Part shown: piece after piece, positions 55,893-64,000 of the stretch
Numbering within the stretch: position 1 is the stretch's first letter
Layout of the letters: each line of letters opens with the position of its first letter
Source: Pseudomonadota bacterium
GTDB taxonomy: Bacteria > Pseudomonadota > Alphaproteobacteria > Geminicoccales > Geminicoccaceae
Direction of reading: 5' to 3'
Assembly (NCBI GenBank): GCA_030549795.1
Contig: JAUQQO010000009.1
Span: 1-64,000 of the forward strand
DNA: 64,000 nt
The notes under the pieces: generated by a model
What the model was told of the DNA's origin: nothing
What the model saw: the letters and a program-made list of their open reading frames with translations, nothing else
Database searches by the model: none
Made by a program: the position numbers and the translations under genes

Positions 55893-56962
55893 TGCGCCTG
55901 GCCGATCCCAGAGTCGAGCTCGCGCTCGCTCTTGTCGTCCTCGCCGCGCTCGGCTTCGGCATCCTCCTCGTCCTCTTGCCCTTCGCCTCGGCACTTTTGT
56001 GGGCCGGTATCCTCGCCTTTGCCGTGTGGCCGCTGCATGCCCGGCTCGTTCGCCTGTTGCGCGGGCGTGCCGGGCTCGCGGCCGGCTTTGCCACCACCTT
56101 ACTCGCCGTGGCGCTCTTGTTACCGCTCGTCCTCGTCGGTCGGCAGATCGCCGATGCGATCACGCTGCTTCTCGAAACCGTCCGCCAGCTGCTCGAGCTG
56201 GGCATGCCGCCGCCGCCGGAGTGGCTCTTCGACCTGCCCGTGTTCGGGCCCGAGCTCGTCGACGCCTGGAACCGCCTGGCGCAGGACCTGCGCGATCTCC
56301 CAAGCCTCGTCCAACCCTGGCTCGCCACCGCGCGCGATCTCGCCATCCGCGCCGGTCTCGCGCTCGGCCAGGGGCTGTTCGATCTGTCGATCTCGCTTAC
56401 CGCCGTCTTCTTTTTCCTGCGCGATGGACGGGCGCTCATCGATCAGGCGCGTCGCGCCGGCGAACGGATCTTGGGCGAGCGAACGCAACACTTCCTCGAT
56501 GTGGCGAGTGCCACCATCCGCGGCGTGGTCTATGGCTTCGTTGGGACCGCGTTGGTCCAGGGGGTGGTCGCCACCATCGGCTTCTTGCTCGTGGGCCTGC
56601 CGGCTGCGCTCGTACTCGGCGTGCTCACCTTTTTTGCCGCGCTTTTGCCGGTCATCGGGCCGTTTTTGGTGTGGCTGCCGCTTGCCGGCTGGCTCCTCGT
56701 CCAAGGACAGACGATGGCCGGCATCTTTCTTTTCGTTTATGGTTTTGTGGTCATCAGCGGGATCGACAATCTCATCCGGCCCTGGTTGATCTCGCGCGAG
56801 AGCAATCTCTCCTTCCTTCTCACCTTCCTTGGAGTGTTCGGCGGCGCTGCCGCCTTCGGTTTCCTCGGTATCTTCATCGGTCCCGTGCTCTTGGCTCTCG
56901 GCCGCGCTCTGCTCGAAGATTGGGTGCGGCCACCGGACGCGAGCGCGGGCGGCGCGCCTTAG
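55892..56962 (+). CDS. AI-2E/PerM-family transporter
   Basis: A 356-residue membrane protein. Paired N-terminal helices (LALALVVLAALGFGILLVLLPFASALLWAGILAFAVW), a middle region, then the typical C-terminal block (GFVGTALVQGVVATIGFLLVGLP, FLVWLPLAGWLLVQGQ and SGIDNLIRPWLI). Members export varied small molecules; the substrate here is unknown. It is coupled to the dehydrogenase by TGATG. Confidence 0.9.
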   Translation: MRLADPRVELALALVVLAALGFGILLVLLPFASALLWAGILAFAVWPLHARLVRLLRGRAGLAAGFATTLLAVALLLPLVLVGRQIADAITLLLETVRQLLELGMPPPPEWLFDLPVFGPELVDAWNRLAQDLRDLPSLVQPWLATARDLAIRAGLALGQGLFDLSISLTAVFFFLRDGRALIDQARRAGERILGERTQHFLDVASATIRGVVYGFVGTALVQGVVATIGFLLVGLPAALVLGVLTFFAALLPVIGPFLVWLPLAGWLLVQGQTMAGIFLFVYGFVVISGIDNLIRPWLISRESNLSFLLTFLGVFGGAAAFGFLGIFIGPVLLALGRALLEDWVRPPDASAGGAP

Positions 56963-57024
56963 CCGAGCACTGGACAGGCCGCCCGCCTTGTGGGAAGGCG
57001 AGCCGCGCTTTTGGAGCGCAGGGC

Positions 57025-58749
57025 ATGCGCAGTCTCCTCTCGATTTTCTTTTCCGCCCCCGGGGCTCGGCCCTGGCTGTTGATCGCAGCCCTTCTCGTTG
57101 CGACGCTCGTCGAAGGGGTCGGTTTTGCCACGCTTCTTCCCCTCATCGGAGCAGCTGCCGAGAGTTCCGCTTCCGAGCTTTCGCCGCTCAACCGCGCTGT
57201 TCGCGAATTCCTCTCAGTGCTTGGCCTTCCGCTCGAGGTCGGCACGCTGTTGATCGTCGTCGTTTTGGTCCTCGTCTTGCGGTCTTTGCTGCGCCTTGCC
57301 GCCATGATCTATGTCGGCACTGCCACCGCAGTGGTTACGACCGGGATCCGTCGCACCCTGATCGACACGCTTTTAAAGGTCCGCTGGCGCTTTTTCGTGA
57401 GCCAGCCGCTCGGGCGGATCGCCAATATCGCAAGCGGCGAGGCGATGCGCGCCGGTCGCGCCTTTACCCTGGTCGCCGAACTCCTCGCACTCCTGATCCA
57501 AAGCGCGGTCATGGCGGTCATCGCCCTGCTCATTTCGTGGCAACTGGCCCTCGGCGCAGCGGTGATCGGTCTTCTCATGACGGGATCACTTGCCACTTTT
57601 GTCCGCAGTACGCGCCGCACCGGGCGCAAACAGGTGTTCCGTACCAAAGATCTTTTGGTCTACCTCGCCGATACGCTCAGCAATGTCAAACCGGTGCGGG
57701 CGATGGCGCGCGAAGACGCCTTCGCCCGCTTGTTCGAGCGGCGCATTCAACGGCTGCACAAGACGATCCGTCGGCAAGTGATCAACCGAGAGGCCATCAA
57801 CAATCTGCAAGATGTGGTCATGGCACTGGCGCTCGGGGTCGGCTTTTGGATCGCCTATGCGCTCTTAAAGGTGCCAGTAGCCGAAATCGTCGTGCTTGGC
57901 ATCGTCCTCCATCGCTCCGTGGCCTCGATCGGAAAGCTGCAGAAGGCCTACCAAACCGCGCTCGAGATGGAAGCTTCCTGGCACCACTGTACCCAGCTCA
58001 TCGCCGAAGCGGCGCGCGACCCCGAACCCAACCCGGGACAGCTGACACCGCGCTTCGAGCGTGCCATCGCCTTCGAACGGGTCTGCTTCGCCTATGACCA
58101 TCATCGCGTGTTGGACGAGCTCGATCTCGAGATCCGCGCCGGCTCGCTTACCGTGCTCACCGGTCCTTCGGGCGCCGGCAAGACCACGCTGATCGATCTC
58201 GTGCTCGGCCTGCATCGCCCCGAGCGGGGGCGGATCCTCGTGGACGGCGTTTCCCTCAACGACATCGATTTGATCGCTTGGCGCCGGATGATCGGCTACG
58301 TGCCGCAAGAAACAGTCCTCTTCCACGACACCATCCGCGCCAATCTCGCCTTGGGCGACGACAGCTTTTCAGATCAAGAACTGCGCACCGCACTCGAGAT
58401 CGCCCAAGCCTGGGACTTTGTTGCCGCTCTGCCGGATGGTCTTGATACGGTCGTGGGCGAAAAAGGCGCTCGGCTCTCGGGCGGGCAGCGCCAGCGCATC
58501 GCTCTCGCGCGGGCCCTTTTAGGCCGGCCGCGGCTTTTGATCCTCGATGAAGTGACGAGCGCTCTTGACCCCGAAACCGCGAGCGAGATCGCCCGCAACG
58601 TGCGTGAGCTGGCTCGACACGCCACCGTCCTCGCCGTCACCCACCGCGCCGAGTTCCTCGAGATCGCCGACCGCATCTACCGGATCGAGAACGGCAAGGC
58701 GTTCCTCGAGGAACGCCAACCCACACCAAAGGTTCCGCAAGCGGTGTGA
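57025..58749 (+). CDS. ABC exporter, MsbA-like fused permease-ATPase
   Basis: A 574-residue half-transporter. The N-terminal part has about six helices (LLIAALLVATLVEGVGFATLLPLIGAA onward). The ATPase has Walker A GPSGAGKTT, signature LSGGQRQRIALARALL, Walker B LLILDEVTSALD and H-loop VTHRAE. Such proteins move lipids or lipid-linked glycans across the inner membrane or export peptides and toxins. A GGAG precedes the ATG. The genes that follow (sulfotransferase, glycosyltransferase fusion, hydroxylase, acyltransferase) suggest a lipid or glycan substrate. Confidence 0.9.
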   Translation: MRSLLSIFFSAPGARPWLLIAALLVATLVEGVGFATLLPLIGAAAESSASELSPLNRAVREFLSVLGLPLEVGTLLIVVVLVLVLRSLLRLAAMIYVGTATAVVTTGIRRTLIDTLLKVRWRFFVSQPLGRIANIASGEAMRAGRAFTLVAELLALLIQSAVMAVIALLISWQLALGAAVIGLLMTGSLATFVRSTRRTGRKQVFRTKDLLVYLADTLSNVKPVRAMAREDAFARLFERRIQRLHKTIRRQVINREAINNLQDVVMALALGVGFWIAYALLKVPVAEIVVLGIVLHRSVASIGKLQKAYQTALEMEASWHHCTQLIAEAARDPEPNPGQLTPRFERAIAFERVCFAYDHHRVLDELDLEIRAGSLTVLTGPSGAGKTTLIDLVLGLHRPERGRILVDGVSLNDIDLIAWRRMIGYVPQETVLFHDTIRANLALGDDSFSDQELRTALEIAQAWDFVAALPDGLDTVVGEKGARLSGGQRQRIALARALLGRPRLLILDEVTSALDPETASEIARNVRELARHATVLAVTHRAEFLEIADRIYRIENGKAFLEERQPTPKVPQAV

Positions 58750-58848
58750 AGAGCAAGCCGAGGCCCAAAACGCCGTGCAGACCATACAAAAGAACCACTC
58801 GGATCGAAGGCACCAGCCGACATTCGAGGACAGATCAAGGCAAAGCGG

Positions 58849-59730
58849 ATGTTTGGCACGTTGGGATCACTACGTCGGTGGCTGATCGATCATAGACGCG
58901 CCTTCAAACGTCGGCGCAAGTTCGCGCGCAGCGACGTAATCGTGGTCAGCCACGCCAAGAGCGGGCGCACCTGGCTCGCCACCATGATCTCGCACCTCTA
59001 CCATCAACGCTACGGTCTGCCCGCGAGCGAGATTATCCAGTTCGACAATTTCCATCGCCGCGAGCCGCGCGTGCCCCGCATCCTCTTCGTTCACGACAAC
59101 GTCAAAAAAGGACCGGACGTCGGGCTCGTGCCACTGCCCATCTACGCGCGCAAAAAAGTCGTCTTGCTCGTGCGCGATCCGCGTGACGTCGCCGTTTCGG
59201 CCTGGTTCCAAAAGAAGCGAAACCAGCGCAAAGGGCAGGAGCGAACGGTACCTTCGATCGACGGTCGGCCGCTGACCATCGAAGACTATGTGATCGAAAT
59301 GAAACTTCCGCGCGTGATCGCGTTCTTGCGCCGGTGGGCCGAGTGGGCCGATCGCATACCGCAGCTGCTGCTCGTCCGCTACGAGGATCTGCACCGGTAT
59401 CCGCACGAAGAGCTCGCGCGGGTGACGGCCTTCATCAACGGCGCCCCGGCGCAGCCGGACGAGATCGCAGGCGCGGTCGCCTTCGCCGCCTTCGACCGCT
59501 TGCGGGAAAAAGAGGCCGCCGGCTTTTTCGCCACCGACAAGCTTCGCCCCGGTGCCCTCGACGATCCCGACAGTTTCAAAGTCCGCCGCGGAAAGGTCGG
59601 CGGATGGCGCGACTCTTTCGGCCCACAGGACATCGCCCGCATCGAAGTGCTCATGCGCGAGCCCGCGCTTGCCCGCTTCGGCGATCGTCCGTTAGGGGCC
59701 GAGCCCGGATCTTCGGCGGCGTGCGCCTAG
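58849..59730 (+). CDS. Sulfotransferase-domain protein
   Basis: A 293-residue PAPS-dependent sulfotransferase. The 5'-phosphosulfate loop is SHAKSGRTWLATM (34-46), the 3'-phosphate site VRDPRDVAVSAW, and the C-terminal RRGKVGGWRDSF block closes the PAPS pocket. It puts sulfate on a hydroxyl of a lipid or glycan. It lies between the ABC exporter and the fusion protein gene, with 99 and 96 bp gaps, all on the plus strand. Confidence 0.9.
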   Translation: MFGTLGSLRRWLIDHRRAFKRRRKFARSDVIVVSHAKSGRTWLATMISHLYHQRYGLPASEIIQFDNFHRREPRVPRILFVHDNVKKGPDVGLVPLPIYARKKVVLLVRDPRDVAVSAWFQKKRNQRKGQERTVPSIDGRPLTIEDYVIEMKLPRVIAFLRRWAEWADRIPQLLLVRYEDLHRYPHEELARVTAFINGAPAQPDEIAGAVAFAAFDRLREKEAAGFFATDKLRPGALDDPDSFKVRRGKVGGWRDSFGPQDIARIEVLMREPALARFGDRPLGAEPGSSAACA

Positions 59731-59826
59731 CGCCGTAAAGCGCGGGCTGCGGCAGCGCTTCGGATTGACGCGCCGCCGCCGAACCGCGAAGAGGCCGCGG
59801 CAGCGGCGCGGGGTGCGAGATCGACC

Positions 59827-62184
59827 ATGGCGGAAACGATGGCAACCAGCTGGCCCTACTTTCGGCGCGATCCCGAGTGCGTAGTGCTCGAACCCAAGCC
59901 CGGCGTGGTTCCGAGCGACAAGCCGCCGGTGCGCATCTTCCTGGGCACCGAGCCGGCCCAGTACCGGGGCGAGCGGATCTTCTTCTGGTCGATCGAGAAG
60001 CACCGCGACCCCGCGCGGCGCTACGAGATCTACCGGATGAGCGATCTCCTCGGTTTCGACCGCAAGGGCTGGCGAACCGGTTTTACCAAGTACCGCTTCG
60101 CCATTCCAGAGTTCGCCGGGGGCAGCGGCCGCGCCATCTACAACGACGTCGATCAGATCTACCTCACCGATCCTGCCGAGCTCTTCGATCTGGACATGGG
60201 AGATCACGGCTATCTCGCCATTTCTCCCGAAGAGACCTCGGTGATGCTCATCGACTGCGCCAAGATGCTGCCCTATTGGAACCGGGCGAGCGCAGCCCGC
60301 GAGGGCAAGCACGCGCTCATCAAGAAACCCGCCGCGGTTGCTGGTCTTTGGGGCCCCTGTGACCCCCACTGGAACGCCCGCGATCAAGAATATGTCGAGG
60401 GACGCACCAAGTGCCTGCACTACACAGCCCTCCATCAACAGCCATGGGAACCCTTCCCGGAGGACTATTCCTACCATCCCAATCCGCTCGCCTATATCTG
60501 GCACGATCTCGAGCGCGAGGCGGACGCCGCCGGCTATCAGATCTTCGGCCCCGACCGTCCCTCGCCCACTTTTTGTGATCTCATCGCCCGCAACGAGCCC
60601 CTTGGAGCGAACGAGCCCGTCTTTTTGTCCGAGCGCGCGCACGCGCTTTTGGCGGACCTCGGCGTGCGCCGGCTCCTGCTCGTCGGGTTCGGTCACGCAC
60701 CCGAGCTCGTTGGGCCGGCCAAGGACCTGAGTTGGGCGTCCGTCGATCTGGCCCGTGATCCAAAACTCGCGCAAGCCGGTCCGAGCGATGCGGTCGTTGC
60801 GAGCGGACTGTTCGACCGGTTGCCGCCCGCCGACATCGCTTGGGTCCTCGACCTCTTGTTCGCGCGCGCTCAGCGCCTCGTGCTCGTGGACCTGCGCGCC
60901 CGTGCTGTGGAGGGCTTTGCCAGCCCCGCCTGGTGGCGCCGACGCCTCGCGGAAGCCGCCGCGCGGCGGCCCGGCCCGAGCTGGCATCTCGAGGTGCGCC
61001 CCGACCCTCGCTATGCCGCATCCGGTCCGCGCAGTTTCACCGTTTTGCGCACAGCCGATCTCGGCGCGCCCAAGGTTTGGGTGCTCACCACCGGCGACGA
61101 GCGCTACGACCGCCAAGGCCTCGAGCTCGCCCGCGCGCTTAGCTGGCCCTTCGAGACCCGCCGGCTCGTCCTCAACCGCCTGCGCCGGCTGCCCAACCTC
61201 GTGCTCGGAGCGAGCCTCATAAGCGTCGATCGGCGCGAAAGCGACCGCCTTGCGCCGCCCTGGCCCGATCTCGTGATCACGAGCGGCCGCAAGAGCGTCC
61301 CCGCCGCTCTTTGGATCCGTAAGCAATCGGGCGGACGCACGCGGCTCGTGCAGATCGGGCGGCCGCGCGCGCCTTTCGCGCTCTTCGACCTCATCGTCAG
61401 CTTTCCGGGCTCGCGTCTGCCGTTGCGCGACAACGTCCTCTCGGTGGCGGCACCGCTTGCCGGTATTCCGCGCGCGCAGCTCGAAGCCGCCAAGGCGCAG
61501 TGGGCCGAACGCCTGACACCGCTGCCCGAGCCGCGCACGCTCTTTGTGATCGGACGCGGTCGCGACGGCTATCGCGTCGATCCCGCGGCGATCGCCCGTG
61601 CCGCGTCACGGCTCGCCGCCGAGCTTCGCCGCGACGGTGGCTCACTTCTCGTGCTCCTCGACCGCAAGGCGCCGCGTGCCGCCGAGACGGCGGTGCGGGA
61701 GGCGCTCGCGGATCTGCCCGCCCTGATCGTGCGCGAGGACGCGCATGCTCGGGATGCGCGCGCCGCGCTTCTCGCCGCCGCCGCTCGGGTGGCGGTCACC
61801 GCCGACGAGATCGCAGCGCTCGCCGAAGCCTGTCTTGCTGGCAAGCCGGCGTTGCTCGTCGAGCTGCCCCGCTGGTACGAGCGCTATCCAGGCGGGCGGG
61901 CGCTCGCGCAGGGGCTGCGTTTTCTGTGGGGCGGCGGCACCACCTACCGCGGCACGCCGCACCAGCAGCACGCACTCGCGCGCTTCCTCGATCATCTCGC
62001 CACCCGCGGACTGATCAACCTGCCGCGCGATCCGCGGCAGCTGCACGAGGCGCTGGTCGCCCGCGGCCTCGTACAAAGACTGGACGGACCGCCGCCGGTG
62101 GCGCGCCCGCATCCCCTCGACGATCTCGCCCGGGTGGTCGAACGGGTGCGGCGGCTGATGGCGGAACTGCCGAGCGCGGCGTAA
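59827..62184 (+). CDS. Three-part fusion: glycosyltransferase-like / methyltransferase-like / ELM1-like
   Basis: A 785-residue protein. Residues about 35-265 look like a GT-A glycosyltransferase with a D107-V-D109 motif (YNDVDQIYLTDPAELF). Residues about 268-415 have the layout of a Rossmann/SAM-methyltransferase (LLLVGFGHAPELV, VVASGLFDRL), but key motifs are weak. Residues about 418-700 resemble the ELM1/GtrOC1 family (VWVLTTGDERYDRQGLELARAL, DLVITSGRKSVPAALWIRKQ, LVQIGRPRAPFALFDL), now viewed as GT-B glycosyltransferases. A helical tail follows. No membrane helix or signal. The combination is unusual; two sugars may be added in sequence. Confidence 0.82.
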   Translation: MAETMATSWPYFRRDPECVVLEPKPGVVPSDKPPVRIFLGTEPAQYRGERIFFWSIEKHRDPARRYEIYRMSDLLGFDRKGWRTGFTKYRFAIPEFAGGSGRAIYNDVDQIYLTDPAELFDLDMGDHGYLAISPEETSVMLIDCAKMLPYWNRASAAREGKHALIKKPAAVAGLWGPCDPHWNARDQEYVEGRTKCLHYTALHQQPWEPFPEDYSYHPNPLAYIWHDLEREADAAGYQIFGPDRPSPTFCDLIARNEPLGANEPVFLSERAHALLADLGVRRLLLVGFGHAPELVGPAKDLSWASVDLARDPKLAQAGPSDAVVASGLFDRLPPADIAWVLDLLFARAQRLVLVDLRARAVEGFASPAWWRRRLAEAAARRPGPSWHLEVRPDPRYAASGPRSFTVLRTADLGAPKVWVLTTGDERYDRQGLELARALSWPFETRRLVLNRLRRLPNLVLGASLISVDRRESDRLAPPWPDLVITSGRKSVPAALWIRKQSGGRTRLVQIGRPRAPFALFDLIVSFPGSRLPLRDNVLSVAAPLAGIPRAQLEAAKAQWAERLTPLPEPRTLFVIGRGRDGYRVDPAAIARAASRLAAELRRDGGSLLVLLDRKAPRAAETAVREALADLPALIVREDAHARDARAALLAAAARVAVTADEIAALAEACLAGKPALLVELPRWYERYPGGRALAQGLRFLWGGGTTYRGTPHQQHALARFLDHLATRGLINLPRDPRQLHEALVARGLVQRLDGPPPVARPHPLDDLARVVERVRRLMAELPSAA

Positions 62185-62266
62185 ATCCGAGGCGAGACTT
62201 GTGCGCGCCGCAAGCCGCGCCTACCTGCTTGGCGCGGGTGGGCGAACCGCAAGAGAGGACGTGGCG

Positions 62267-63028
62267 ATGGCGGTCTCTTGGCGGCCTTGGATCCACAAGC
62301 GCTACCAGCTCGACAAAATGTCCCTGCGCGAGCTCGTAATCGCCTATTTCACTCATTATTCCATCATCGTCTATTATCTGCTCGCCTCGCTCTCGCTCGC
62401 TGCTGCGATCCGCTGGGCCGAGAATTGGACGGGACCGCTTCTGGCAGTCGGGCTTACCCTGCTCGTCTACCCCTTCGCGGAATATCTCTTGCACCGCTTC
62501 GTGCTGCACAGCCGCTTCCTCTACCGCTCGCCGCTCACGGCACGGATCTGGAAGCGCATCCACTACGACCACCACAGCGATCCGCACGATCTCTCGGTGC
62601 TGTTCGGGGCGCTTTACACCACGCTTCCGACCATCGCGCTTTTGGCTTTGCCCTTGGGCTGGCTGGTCGGCGGTGCGGCGGGAGCGGCGAGCGCCTTTGC
62701 CACTGGCTTGTTGCTGTTCGCCGGCTACGAGTTCTGCCACTGCGTCCAGCACCTGCCGTTTACGCCTAAGAACCGGTGGCTGCGTGAGATCAAAAAGCGC
62801 CATCTCGCCCACCACTTCCACAACGAGCAGGGCAACTTCGGAATCACGAGCGGGATCGTGGATCGGCTCTTCGGCACCTTTTACGAGCACCCGCGCGCCG
62901 TGCCCAAGAGTCCGACCACCTTCAACCTCGGCTATACGGGCGAAGAGCGCAGGCGTTATCCCTGGGTGGCCCTGTCCTCGCCGAGCGAGAGCGAGCTCGC
63001 CCGTCGTCGGAGCCGGCGTGCCGCGTAG
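62267..63028 (+). CDS. Fatty-acid-hydroxylase / sterol-desaturase family membrane enzyme
   Basis: A 253-residue integral di-iron enzyme. His boxes are in order: HRFVLH, HYDHH, HCVQH and HLAHHFH. Helices flank them (IIVYYLLASLSLAAAIRW; LAVGLTLLVYPFAEYLL; AASAFATGLLLFAGYEF). It hydroxylates or desaturates a lipid. The ATG at 62267 is chosen after GAGGACG; an ATG 66 bases upstream has a poorer site. Its end overlaps the following gene by 11 nt. Confidence 0.88.
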   Translation: MAVSWRPWIHKRYQLDKMSLRELVIAYFTHYSIIVYYLLASLSLAAAIRWAENWTGPLLAVGLTLLVYPFAEYLLHRFVLHSRFLYRSPLTARIWKRIHYDHHSDPHDLSVLFGALYTTLPTIALLALPLGWLVGGAAGAASAFATGLLLFAGYEFCHCVQHLPFTPKNRWLREIKKRHLAHHFHNEQGNFGITSGIVDRLFGTFYEHPRAVPKSPTTFNLGYTGEERRRYPWVALSSPSESELARRRSRRAA

Positions 63029-64000
63029 CGACGCGCGTCCCGTCGTCGTTGAGCGGGTGGAAGGCCGCAGGGGCCTTGTGCGCTTCCTCGCCGTGCCGGA
63101 TGCGCTCTACCGTGACGATCCGAATTGGATCAAACCGCTCGATTTCGAGCGGCGGGAACATCTGAACCCGGCTAAGAATCCCTTTCTTTCCCGCATCACC
63201 ATGGCCCTCTTCATCGCCCGACGGGGAGACCGCGACGTCGGGCGCATCTCCGCGCAGGTCAATCACGCCCACCTCGAGCGCTACGGTGATGCCACCGGCC
63301 ATTTCGGCTTCTTCGAAACCGAAGACGACCCGCAAGTGGCGGCTGCCCTCGTGCGCGCCGCCGAGAGCTGGCTGCGCGCGCAGGGACTGCGGCGGATTGC
63401 CGGCCCCTTCGATCCCTCGATCAACGACAGCTGCGGGCTGCTCGTCGAAGGCTTCGAGCGGCCGCCGAGCATCATGATGGGCCACCACCGGCCGTGGTAC
63501 GCGACGAGACTCGAGGAACTCGGCTTTCGCAAGGAGAAGGATCTTTATTGTTATTGGTTCGACTTCGAAAGACCTCTGCCGGCTGAAGCGGAAACCTTGC
63601 TCGCGCGGGCTCGCCGCTCGGCTCGCTTGACCGTGCGCGCGATCGACATGCGCCGTTATGTCGACGAGATCCGCACGATTTGCGACATTTTCAACGACGC
63701 CTGGTCCGAGAACTGGGGCTTCCTGCCCTTCCGCGAAGAGGAAGCGCTCTATCTTGCGCGCACCATCCGGCCACTTGTGCGCGCGCAGGATTTCGCCATC
63801 GCCGAGGTCGACGGCACGCCCGCCGCCATGGTGGTCGTTCTCCCCAACCTCAACCTCGCGATCCGCGACCTCAAGGGGCGCCTGTTGCCCTGGGGTTGGG
63901 CGAAGCTCTTGTGGCGGCTGAAAGTGCGCGGCATCCCGGAATGGCGCCTGCCGCTTTTGGGGGTGCGCAAGGCCTTTCAGCGCGGACCGCTCGGGGCGGC
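63018..64000 (+). CDS. GNAT-like protein, partial (runs off window end)
   Basis: An open frame with no stop before the window end (at least 327 codons), so it is easily missed. It starts at GTG with GGAG 5 nt before it and overlaps the hydroxylase gene by 11 nt. Visible sequence: LVRFLAVPDALYRDDPNWIKPLDFERREHL, then IARRGDRDVGRISAQVNHAHLE, GHFGFFETEDDPQVAAAL and GPFDPSINDSCGLLVEGF. This fits the GNAT-fold YghO-like family, whose substrate is unknown. In this run an N- or O-acyl transfer to a lipid or sugar is possible but unproved. Confidence 0.82.
   Translation, partial: MPRSDARPVVVERVEGRRGLVRFLAVPDALYRDDPNWIKPLDFERREHLNPAKNPFLSRITMALFIARRGDRDVGRISAQVNHAHLERYGDATGHFGFFETEDDPQVAAALVRAAESWLRAQGLRRIAGPFDPSINDSCGLLVEGFERPPSIMMGHHRPWYATRLEELGFRKEKDLYCYWFDFERPLPAEAETLLARARRSARLTVRAIDMRRYVDEIRTICDIFNDAWSENWGFLPFREEEALYLARTIRPLVRAQDFAIAEVDGTPAAMVVVLPNLNLAIRDLKGRLLPWGWAKLLWRLKVRGIPEWRLPLLGVRKAFQRGPLGA

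Noticed and set aside
55999-57024. Extension of the ABC exporter frame upstream of 57025
   Set aside because: Overlaps the PerM-type gene out of frame; family sequence starts at the ATG with GGAG.
59692-61326. 544-codon minus-strand frame opposite the fusion protein
   Set aside because: Shadow; the plus strand has recognisable domains and the right codon positions.

Overview
The window is very G+C-rich (about two thirds by eye), and nearly every kilobase is protein-coding on one strand or the other. It contains no rRNA, tRNA, CRISPR array, insertion sequence or phage gene that I can recognise. The gene content suggests a free-living alphaproteobacterium, probably Rhodospirillales-like: an XoxF-type methanol dehydrogenase with its cytochrome and periplasmic partner, a TctABC tripartite tricarboxylate transporter, a DUF1244 protein, a HugZ-like protein with a DUF2470 tail, a GYD protein, and AspRS of the type common in this class. 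The exact genus cannot be read from the sequence.

Layout. 1-3 kb: envelope-stress set (HtrA/DegP protease, OmpR-type regulator, and a histidine kinase cut by the window edge). 3-12 kb: mixed housekeeping genes, including a nitrilase-fold protein that has lost its catalytic Cys, a UspA protein, an OmpA-type coiled-coil protein, TerC, a HugZ-like protein, an MBL hydrolase, AlaX, an orphan PotA-like ATPase and an RraA-fold protein. 11.6-19.4 kb: an Alg8/Alg44-like c-di-GMP-type polysaccharide synthase pair upstream of cfa, an alpha/beta hydrolase and a large AsmA-like protein. Opposite it lies a response regulator whose receiver has lost the phosphorylatable Asp. 19-22.5 kb: panE, xthA and a family 2 glycosyltransferase, followed by about 1 kb without a gene. 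23.5-28.1 kb: the spoVR-yeaH-prkA stress operon, preceded by a good sigma-54 promoter match.

28.7-33 kb: tctCBA plus an MFS exporter in one run, ending in a hairpin shared with a convergent Tat-exported alkaline phosphatase. 34.9-38.2 kb: GtrA, a methyltransferase, GtrB and a ChbG/HpnK deacetylase. 38.4-42.2 kb: a sugar-acid module (IlvD-type dehydratase, tartrate/D-malate dehydrogenase, cupin). 42.2-48.6 kb: a DUF1244 protein, an M16 peptidase, aspS and an intact nitrilase-family amidase, with a perfect 18-bp palindrome between the last two.

48.6-54.8 kb: the lanthanide-type methanol oxidation locus. Three small exported proteins of unknown function overlap by 4 nt each and precede xoxG and xoxJ. 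Facing them are a DUF2380-like protein and xoxF, which carries the Asp-Tyr-Asp lanthanide signature and is followed by a strong terminator. 55-57 kb: an LtnD-like dehydrogenase and a PerM-type permease. 57-64 kb: a run of five same-strand genes (MsbA-like ABC exporter, sulfotransferase, a 785-residue glycosyltransferase/methyltransferase-like/ELM1 fusion, a fatty-acid-hydroxylase-type desaturase, and a GNAT-like protein cut by the window end). This looks like an undescribed envelope-lipid or glycolipid modification locus.
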